From assembly GCF_019175365.1 (NCBI RefSeq), contig NZ_CP059572.1, positions 4,650,001 to 4,714,000 of the forward strand: a stretch of DNA of 64,000 bases. The letters run 5' to 3'. Below the pieces are notes generated by a model. It was not told the origin of the DNA and searched no databases. It saw only the letters and a list, made by a program, of their open reading frames with translations. The stretch comes from Actinomadura graeca (GTDB taxonomy: Bacteria > Actinomycetota > Actinomycetes > Streptosporangiales > Streptosporangiaceae). This document shows positions 58,462-64,000 of this stretch, in pieces. Both the position numbers and the translations under genes were made by a program. Position 1 is the first letter of the stretch; every line of letters begins with the position of its first letter.

Positions 58462-61090
58462 CAACCCAAGCCGTTACGGACCCGAATACGGAGAGAGCCC
58501 TGGCAGAAGGGGCTCGCCCCGTCCCGCCTCGTCGGGCATGCCCGGCGGTGTGCCGCGTGGCGCACCGGCAGGTTCGCCGACACCGGGACGGGTGGCGCGC
58601 CCGGGCGCGAGGCCCGGCGGACGCGGCGCGGGTCCCTCACGAGCCGGATCCCCCGGAGCCCCACCCGGGGCGGGTGCGCCCGGCGCGCGTCGCCGCGGAG
58701 GGCCGACGGCGGTGCGCACCGGTCCCGGCGGTCCTGGAGGACCCGGTGGCCTGGGAGGGCCGGGTGGACGCGGTGGTCCCGGAGGCCCGGGCGGTCCCGG
58801 CGGTCCTTGGGACGGCGGCAGGGACGGCGGCAGGGGCCGGCGCGGCAAGCGGTCCGACAAGCCCCGGAAGACCGGATGGCGCCGGTACGTACCGTCCTGG
58901 AAGATCGTGCTGGGCGTCTTCACGGTGATGGTGCTCGGCCTGGCGACGCTCGTCTTCGTCGCGTACCAGAACACCCCGATCCCGGACGAGGCGCAGCAGG
59001 ACGCGATCAAGCAGGAGTCGGTGATCACCTACCGGGACGGGTCGGCGCTGGCCCGGATCGGGACGCACCGCGAGAGCCTCCCGCTGGAGAAGATCCCGAG
59101 GCACGTGCAGAACGCGGTGCTCGCCGCCGAGGACCGCAACTTCTGGAATGAGCCGGGCATCTCGCCGACGGGCGTCGCGCGGGCGCTGGTCAAGACGGCG
59201 ACCGGAGGCGACGTCCAGGGCGGTTCGACGATCACCCAGCAGCTCGCCCGCAACTACTTCGAGGGCCTGAGCCAGGACCGCACGATCAGCCGCAAGCTCA
59301 AGGAGATCCTGATCTCCATCCGGGCCGGCCAGGAGATCGACAAGAAGGAGATCCTGAAGCTCTACCTCAACACGGTCTACTTCGGGCGCAGCGCGTACGG
59401 CATCCAGGCCGCCTCCCGCGCCTACTTCCACACCACCGTCGACAAGATCGACGAGTCGCAGGCGGCGATGCTGGCCGCGATGATCCAGCGTCCGACCTAC
59501 TTCGCCTCCTACGGTCCCGCCAGCAACCCGGCGAAGAAGGCGCTGATCGAGCGCTGGAACTACGTCCTGGACGGGATGGAGAAGGAAGAGTGGATCGACC
59601 CGGCGAAGCGCGCGTCGGCGAAGTTCCCGCAGACGCAGAAGCAGTGGAGTGACGTCAAGGGCGGCCCCCAGGACGGCTACCTCCAGGACCGGGTCATGCG
59701 CGAGCTGAAGGTCCTCGGCATCGACGAGAAGCAGGTCGAGACCGGCGGTCTGAAGATCACGACGACCTTCGACAAGCGGCTCCAGGACACCACCGCCGCG
59801 GTGGTGAACCAGGTCAAGCGCGAGTCCAACCTCGGCAACGACATCCACTTCGGGCTCACCGCGATCGACCCGAAGACCGGTGGCGTGGTGGCCTCCTACG
59901 GTGGCCGCAGCTACGCGCGGCAGCAGTTCGACGACTCCTTCCAGGGCACCGTGCAGCCGGGCTCGTCGTTCAAGCCGATCGTGCTGGCGACGGCCCTCGA
60001 CCAGGGCGTCAGCCTCCAGACCACGATGGACGGCAGCTACCGCCGGACGATCGGCGGGGCGACCTTCACCAACGACAGCCGTTCCGAGAACGGCGTGTAC
60101 AACCTCAAGCAGATGACGGCGATGTCCATCAACACCGCCTACGTCGAGCTGGGGCAGAAGGTCGGGCTCGACAAGGTGGCCGAGATGGCCGTCAAGATGG
60201 GCGTCCCCAAGGACACCCAGAACCTCAAGAGCGGCTTCACCAGCCTCCCGCTCGGTGTCATCGACGCCAGCTCGGTCACGATGGCCTCGGTGTACTCGAC
60301 GTTCGCCGCGGAGGGCGTGCACCGCAAGCCGCACGTCATCTCCAAGATCGTGGACAAGGACGGCAAGCGGATCAGGCTGCCGTGGGACAAGGAGGAGCGG
60401 GTCTTCTCCCAGGGCGTCGCCCGCGACGCGACGGCGGCGATGCGCGCGGTCGTCACGTCCGGTACCGGTAAGGGCGCGAGCCTCGGCATCCGCCCGGTCG
60501 CCGGCAAGACCGGCACCACCGACGAGAACAAGTCGGCCTGGTTCGTCGGGTACACGCCGGAGTACGCGACCTCGGTCGCGATGTGGCGCGAGGACAAGAA
60601 CCGGAACCGCAAGTCGCTGATCGGGGTCGGCGGCTACAACCAGGTCTACGGTGGTACGGTTCCGGCCGACATCTTCCAGCGCTTCATGATGAAGGCGCTG
60701 GAGGGCAAGGAGATCTCGCAGTTCGGCCCGCCCGCCAACGGCGGGAGCATCGCGCCGTGGGCCGCGCCGAAGCCGACGCCCACCCCCTCGAACACGCCGA
60801 CCGCGACCACGTCCCCGACGTGCCAGCCGAACACCCCCGGACGGCAGCAGCCCGGAACGGGCGGCGTCACCGGCAGGCCCTGCTCGTCGCGGAGCCCGGA
60901 CCCGACCACCACCCCGACGCCCACCAACCCGGGCGGCGTGCCCTGTAACCAGGCGGGTCTTCCGCTCGGCTGCGACCCGAACCTCCCGCCGGAGGGCGAC
61001 GACATCAGCTGGTGGTGCCAGCAAGGCCACATGAACCACCCGAAGTGCAGGGACCAGAAGCCCGGGGGAGACCCGCCGAACCCTCCGTGA
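58457..61090 (+). CDS. Class A penicillin-binding protein (bifunctional), copy 2
   Basis: This is a second 877-aa PBP. A Gly/Pro/Arg-rich cytoplasmic region of about 135 residues precedes the membrane helix (WKIVLGVFTVMVLGLATLVFVAY, about 148-170). The GT51 domain has EDRNFWNEPG near 225 and GGSTITQQLARNYF. The transpeptidase has Ser503 (PGSSFKPIVL), SIN at 557 and KTGTT at 684, all intact. The tail is Pro/Thr-rich, with a cysteine-containing end. It starts 88 bp after the first PBP, again with GATGAGGTCGCGTGAG at the start. The first PBP has this same sequence at its start. Confidence 0.95.
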   Translation: MSNPSRYGPEYGESPGRRGSPRPASSGMPGGVPRGAPAGSPTPGRVARPGARPGGRGAGPSRAGSPGAPPGAGAPGARRRGGPTAVRTGPGGPGGPGGLGGPGGRGGPGGPGGPGGPWDGGRDGGRGRRGKRSDKPRKTGWRRYVPSWKIVLGVFTVMVLGLATLVFVAYQNTPIPDEAQQDAIKQESVITYRDGSALARIGTHRESLPLEKIPRHVQNAVLAAEDRNFWNEPGISPTGVARALVKTATGGDVQGGSTITQQLARNYFEGLSQDRTISRKLKEILISIRAGQEIDKKEILKLYLNTVYFGRSAYGIQAASRAYFHTTVDKIDESQAAMLAAMIQRPTYFASYGPASNPAKKALIERWNYVLDGMEKEEWIDPAKRASAKFPQTQKQWSDVKGGPQDGYLQDRVMRELKVLGIDEKQVETGGLKITTTFDKRLQDTTAAVVNQVKRESNLGNDIHFGLTAIDPKTGGVVASYGGRSYARQQFDDSFQGTVQPGSSFKPIVLATALDQGVSLQTTMDGSYRRTIGGATFTNDSRSENGVYNLKQMTAMSINTAYVELGQKVGLDKVAEMAVKMGVPKDTQNLKSGFTSLPLGVIDASSVTMASVYSTFAAEGVHRKPHVISKIVDKDGKRIRLPWDKEERVFSQGVARDATAAMRAVVTSGTGKGASLGIRPVAGKTGTTDENKSAWFVGYTPEYATSVAMWREDKNRNRKSLIGVGGYNQVYGGTVPADIFQRFMMKALEGKEISQFGPPANGGSIAPWAAPKPTPTPSNTPTATTSPTCQPNTPGRQQPGTGGVTGRPCSSRSPDPTTTPTPTNPGGVPCNQAGLPLGCDPNLPPEGDDISWWCQQGHMNHPKCRDQKPGGDPPNPP

Positions 61091-61258
61091 CCTGACCCGG
61101 TGCACGCCGGTATGGCCCAGAGCCCACGATGGCTCTGGGCCACACCCGTTTCCACAGCCGTTTGCTACGACGGGCTCCTCTCACGGCCTCTTCCCCAAAA
61201 AGGACCTCGATCGCCGAGTACGGGCAGCCGGACGTGAGCGACCAATAGTCTGCTGTCC

Positions 61259-62698
61259 ATGTCGTCTTCGGAAAGGCTCGGTATGTCCACCGCACGCACG
61301 GACGGTGACGTGTGGGACGGACACGGGCGACTGGCGAGGGTGGCTCCGGTCCTGACCGGCGTCACAGCGCTGGTATGCCTCATGGGCTGGCTGCAGAAGC
61401 AGCCCTGCGCGTCGACGAGATTCGACTTCATCAAGACGACGACACGGGCGTGCTACACCGACGTCTACCCGCTCTATTACGTACGCGGGCTGAGCGACGG
61501 GAAGGTCCCCTACTTCGACACGTTCAACGCCGCGGGGTCCGACATCCACCATGTGGAGTACCCGGTGTTGAGCGGCGGCTTCATGCAGATCGCCGCCTTG
61601 CTCGTCCGTCCGTTCGGTGTGGACGAGCGTGGGATGGCCTTCTACAACGTCACTGTTTTCCTTCTCGCGCTGCTCGCGGTAGTGGCCGTTCTGGCGACGG
61701 CGTACGTGGCCGGTCGGCGATCCCTCAGGGTGGGTCTGATGGTCGCGCTGTCCCCCGCGCTGCTGCTGACCGCGTACATCAACTGGGATCTGCTGGCGGT
61801 GGCCCTGTCCGCGTTGTCGCTGGCGGCCTGGTCGGCGCGCCGTCCGGCGCTGGCGGGCGCGATGCTGGGACTCGCGATCGCGGCGAAGTTCTACCCGCTG
61901 CTGTTCCTGGGACCGCTCGTCCTGCTGTGCGTCCGGGCGGGGCAGTGGCGCGCCATGGGACGGATGCTCGCCGGCACGGCGGGCGCGTGGCTGTTGGTGA
62001 ACCTGCCCGTCATGCTCTTCGCGTGGGACGGCTGGAAGGAGTTCTACACCTTCAGCCAGAAACGCGGCATCGACTGGGGATCCATCTTCTTCTTCCTCCA
62101 GGACCACGGGATGACGGGCCTGGACGACACGGACCGCCTGAACATGCTCGGTACGGGGACGTTCCTGGTCCTCGCGGCGGGGATCGCCGTTCTGACGCTG
62201 ACCGCACCGAGACGTCCGCGGCTGCCGCAGCTGCTGTTCTTGGTGATTGTCGCGTTCATGCTTCCGAACAAGGTCTGGTCGCCGCAGTACGTCCTGTGGC
62301 TGCTGCCGTTGGCGGTGTTGGCCCGTCCTAAGCTGCCCGCCTTCCTCCTATGGCAACTCGGCGAGATCGTGTACTTCTTCGGCATCTGGTGGTACCTGCT
62401 GTCGGTGTCCAGTCAGACGCCAGGGGCCGGCCTGGGCGACACCCTTTCCGCGGTGCTGAGCCTTGACGCACCGGATGGCGGGATCAGTCACGACGTCTAT
62501 GGAGTCGCGCTTCTGGCACGGTTCTCGACCGTCCTGCTGCTGGCGATGCTGGTGGTGTGGGACATTCTGCGTCCGTCCAGTGACCTCGTCCGTAGCGACG
62601 GTGTGGACGACCCTGCCGGTGGCGTTCTGGAGGACGCGGACGACGTGTTCTCGTTGCGTCGCTGGCGCAGACCCCGTCACGCGGTGCCCGTCACGTGA
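61259..62698 (+). CDS. GT87-type polytopic membrane glycosyltransferase
   Basis: This 479-aa integral membrane protein has about 11 hydrophobic helices. Its loop FDFIKTTTRACYTDVYPLYYVRGLSDGKVPYFDTF carries an acidic pair typical of GT-C enzymes. It resembles the GT87 family of polyprenol-phosphate-mannose-dependent mannosyltransferases and mycobacterial Rv0051, which also follows a PBP gene. Other helices include LLFLGPLVLLCV and WSPQYVLWLLPLAVLA. The ATG at 61259 lacks a clear ribosome site. Another lies at 61283. The acceptor is unknown. Its stop lies in a GTCACGTGAC palindrome. Confidence 0.83.
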   Translation: MSSSERLGMSTARTDGDVWDGHGRLARVAPVLTGVTALVCLMGWLQKQPCASTRFDFIKTTTRACYTDVYPLYYVRGLSDGKVPYFDTFNAAGSDIHHVEYPVLSGGFMQIAALLVRPFGVDERGMAFYNVTVFLLALLAVVAVLATAYVAGRRSLRVGLMVALSPALLLTAYINWDLLAVALSALSLAAWSARRPALAGAMLGLAIAAKFYPLLFLGPLVLLCVRAGQWRAMGRMLAGTAGAWLLVNLPVMLFAWDGWKEFYTFSQKRGIDWGSIFFFLQDHGMTGLDDTDRLNMLGTGTFLVLAAGIAVLTLTAPRRPRLPQLLFLVIVAFMLPNKVWSPQYVLWLLPLAVLARPKLPAFLLWQLGEIVYFFGIWWYLLSVSSQTPGAGLGDTLSAVLSLDAPDGGISHDVYGVALLARFSTVLLLAMLVVWDILRPSSDLVRSDGVDDPAGGVLEDADDVFSLRRWRRPRHAVPVT

Positions 62699-62734
62699 CC
62701 GTCCCTGTCACGTGACGGTGCCCCGTCACGTGAC
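62690..62734. promoter_or_regulatory. Three GTCACGTGAC palindromes in tandem
   Basis: The perfect 10-bp palindrome GTCACGTGAC occurs at 62690-62699, 62707-62716 and 62725-62734, spaced 17 and 18 bp apart. The first includes the stop codon of the GT87 gene. Spacing near 1.7 helical turns suggests cooperative binding or a multi-hairpin 3' end. Confidence 0.7.
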
Positions 62735-62804
62735 CGTCCTCGTTCTGGGCACATGAGCGGCGAGTGCCGCACCGCAGGAGCAATGCGCACTCGCCGGATG
62801 TCGT

Positions 62805-63290
62805 TCAGGAGACGCGTGTGGGGTCGTCCACGGTGGGGAACGTGCCGTCCTTGTGGGCGCGACGGACGTCCTTGACGTACTCGCGGGAGAACATCGCCGA
62901 GAGGGTCGCGATCCCACCTCGGTGAACGCGGATCTCGGCGTGCCGCATCTCGCCGGTGATGCGGATGCGTCGTCCCTCGCCGTTGTGGCCGGTCCAGTCC
63001 TTGACGCGGCCGCGGCCGGTGTAGCGCAGGTCCCAGTGGTCGACGTCGGCGTCCTCGGGCACCAGCAGCTTGAGCATCGAGTGGTCCAAGGCGACGTCGA
63101 TCTCGATGTCGCCGTCCTCGATGTGCGGCGAGCGCAGATCGAGGACGGCCGAGCCGCGGCGGACGCGGACCTCGAACCGGCGGGACTCCGTCCACTGGCC
63201 GAGCTTCTTGACCGAGTCGTAGTGCGCCTGGACGCGGGTGGCGGGCACGGCAGCGGGCACCGTAGCGGACACTGTCGGCGTGGTGTTCAT
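62805..63290 (-). CDS. LiaF-like (DUF2154-type) beta-rich protein
   Basis: This 161-aa protein has alternating hydrophobic and polar strands such as FEVRVRRGSAVLDLRSPHIEDGDIEIDVALDHSMLKLLVPEDADVDH and RIRITGEMRHAEIRVHRGGIATLSAM. This resembles C-terminal LiaF/DUF2154 domains linked to cell-envelope stress. No membrane segment or signal is evident. The ATG at 63290 with GAGAGG upstream is preferred over a TTG nine codons earlier. Family assignment is by pattern only. Upstream, direct and inverted CTCT/AGAG repeats may be an operator. Confidence 0.6.
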   Translation of the reverse strand: MNTTPTVSATVPAAVPATRVQAHYDSVKKLGQWTESRRFEVRVRRGSAVLDLRSPHIEDGDIEIDVALDHSMLKLLVPEDADVDHWDLRYTGRGRVKDWTGHNGEGRRIRITGEMRHAEIRVHRGGIATLSAMFSREYVKDVRRAHKDGTFPTVDDPTRVS

Positions 63291-63320
63291 CTCTGTGTTC
63301 CTCTCGGAATCGGGCAACTA

Positions 63321-63370
63321 CCTCGCTCGAAGAGCAACTCTTCTTGAGAGTCTCTCCGAAATAGAGAGTA
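63321..63370. promoter_or_regulatory. CTCT/AGAG repeats upstream of LiaF-like gene
   Basis: GAAGAGCAACTCTTC and a following CTCTCCGAAATAGAGAG form nested inverted repeats 40-75 bp before the gene start. This is a plausible repressor operator, but no regulator gene is adjacent in the window. Confidence 0.4.
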
Positions 63371-63533
63371 GATGGATGCGGAAGGGACGTCAAGCGGCAG
63401 AGCCGGCGCGACGTCTGTGCAGAAGGAGTCCCCGGTCGCGAACCGGGAAGGAACACCGCCGGTAGAGCCGGTTGCCCGACGTCCCGACGTCCCGACGCTC
63501 GGCGACGTGGGGACACGGAGAGCGGGAGAGGAC

Positions 63534-64000
63534 GTGGACGCGGAACAGGCACTGGACGACCTGCTCGCGGGGCGGGTGAATCCGGGCGTCTACCAGTGGA
63601 CGACCCGTCCGGCGCCCGACGCGGACAGTGGCACGAGCTGGAGGGAACGGGCCGAGCGTGCAGGCTGGCGCGGGTTCCACCTCGATGGGCACCACGTCCG
63701 CGACAAGGAAGCGTTCCTGCGTCTCTGCGCGGAGGTCTTCGACTTCCCCGAGTGGTTCGGTGGCAACTGGGACGCCCTGGCGGACTGCCTTGCAGACCTC
63801 TCGTGGACGTCCGCGCGTCATAGTCGTGTCGTGCTGTACGAGTCGTGGCCCGAACTGGCCGAGGCAGAACCGGAGTCGTTCCGGACGGTCCTGGACGTCT
63901 TCGCAGATGCGGTGGAGGTGTGGCGGGACACCCCCACCCCCATGACGGTCATCCTGTCGAGCGTTGGAGTGGAGGCGGAGGGCGTCCCCCGGATCGCCTG
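63534..64000 (+). CDS. Barstar-family ribonuclease inhibitor-like protein (cut by window edge)
   Basis: A GTG at 63534 begins an open frame of at least 155 codons reaching the window end. The core FHLDGHHVRDKEAFLRLCAEVFDFPEWFGGNWDALADCLADLSW is the barstar fold, including the NWDAL motif of the barnase-binding helix and the preceding acidic residues. Family members inhibit extracellular-type ribonucleases, although many actinobacterial members stand alone. The last visible codons (VPRIA) look close to a natural end. No ribonuclease gene is visible nearby. An in-frame GTG at 63507 is also possible. Confidence 0.8.
   Translation, partial: MDAEQALDDLLAGRVNPGVYQWTTRPAPDADSGTSWRERAERAGWRGFHLDGHHVRDKEAFLRLCAEVFDFPEWFGGNWDALADCLADLSWTSARHSRVVLYESWPELAEAEPESFRTVLDVFADAVEVWRDTPTPMTVILSSVGVEAEGVPRIA

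Noticed and set aside
58637..61105. 822-codon minus-strand open frame opposite the second PBP
   Set aside because: Same pattern: Arg/Val/His-rich shadow of a certain gene.

Overview
This window is the chromosomal replication-origin region of a high-GC actinomycete. The order gyrA-gyrB-dciA-recF-gnd-dnaN-oriC-dnaA on the minus strand, followed by rpmH-rnpA-yidD-yidC-jag on the plus strand, is the actinobacterial origin block. A decarboxylating gnd between dnaN and recF, a DnaA with a very long linker, DUF6049 beside MurJ, and ino1 paired with a PadR regulator point to Streptosporangiales, probably Thermomonosporaceae (Actinomadura-like). That assignment is inferred from gene content, not from a database search.

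Layout. (1) 1-11674: gyrase, DciA, RecF, 6-phosphogluconate dehydrogenase, sliding clamp, oriC (about 7786-8571), DnaA, rpmH. (2) 11690-13925: RNase P protein, YidD, YidC and Jag. (3) 13926-21500: an accessory block separating jag from rsmG-parA-parB. It holds a RibD/DHFR-like reductase, an NAD-dependent epimerase and an F420/FMN split-barrel protein in one operon, then a divergent Lrp regulator and LysE-type exporter. The exporter gene contains about 2.3 kb of 24-bp tandem repeats in frame. (4) 21635-24521: rsmG, parA, parB. Four parS-like sites lie between 22681 and 27432, two of them in a gene-poor 1.9-kb stretch. (5) 26433-35117: D-Ala-D-Ala ligase-like protein, aminotransferase, GNAT, thioredoxin reductase, dienelactone hydrolase, anti-sigma factor and SigM-like ECF sigma factor. 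(6) 35623-46771: MurJ-associated pseudokinase, MurJ, a large DUF6049 surface protein, a YbaK-type deacylase and the CCA-adding enzyme. (7) 46768-53676: bioA, an MFS permease, an orphan peptide-binding lipoprotein, inositol-phosphate synthase and its PadR neighbour. (8) 53962-64000: DUF5318, two tandem class A penicillin-binding proteins with duplicated leaders, a GT87-type membrane glycosyltransferase, a LiaF-like protein and a barstar-like inhibitor cut by the window edge.

How the genes work together. The first part is the machinery for origin firing, clamp loading and supercoiling, with ribosomal protein, RNase P and membrane insertase genes firing away from the origin. ParA/ParB and parS segregate the same origin region. 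The right half is rich in cell-envelope functions: lipid II flippase with its pseudokinase, two bifunctional peptidoglycan synthases, a polyprenol-type mannosyltransferase-like protein, and inositol synthesis for phosphatidylinositol. No rRNA, tRNA, CRISPR array, insertion sequence or phage gene was recognised.

Most unusual signals. (a) The in-frame 24-bp minisatellite splitting a LysE exporter between its third and fourth membrane segments. (b) A 23-bp intergenic element found three times over 33 kb, which fuses an AGAAC/GTTCT palindrome to a DnaA-box-like TGTGGATA. (c) A 1.3-kb stretch where the DUF6049 tail and a possible MurJ N-terminal extension are both open in different frames. (d) Three GTCACGTGAC palindromes spaced 17-18 bp after the GT87 gene. 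(e) An origin in which the sites between dnaA and dnaN are mostly degenerate while exact DnaA boxes sit in the dnaA promoter, recF and the recF-gnd gap.
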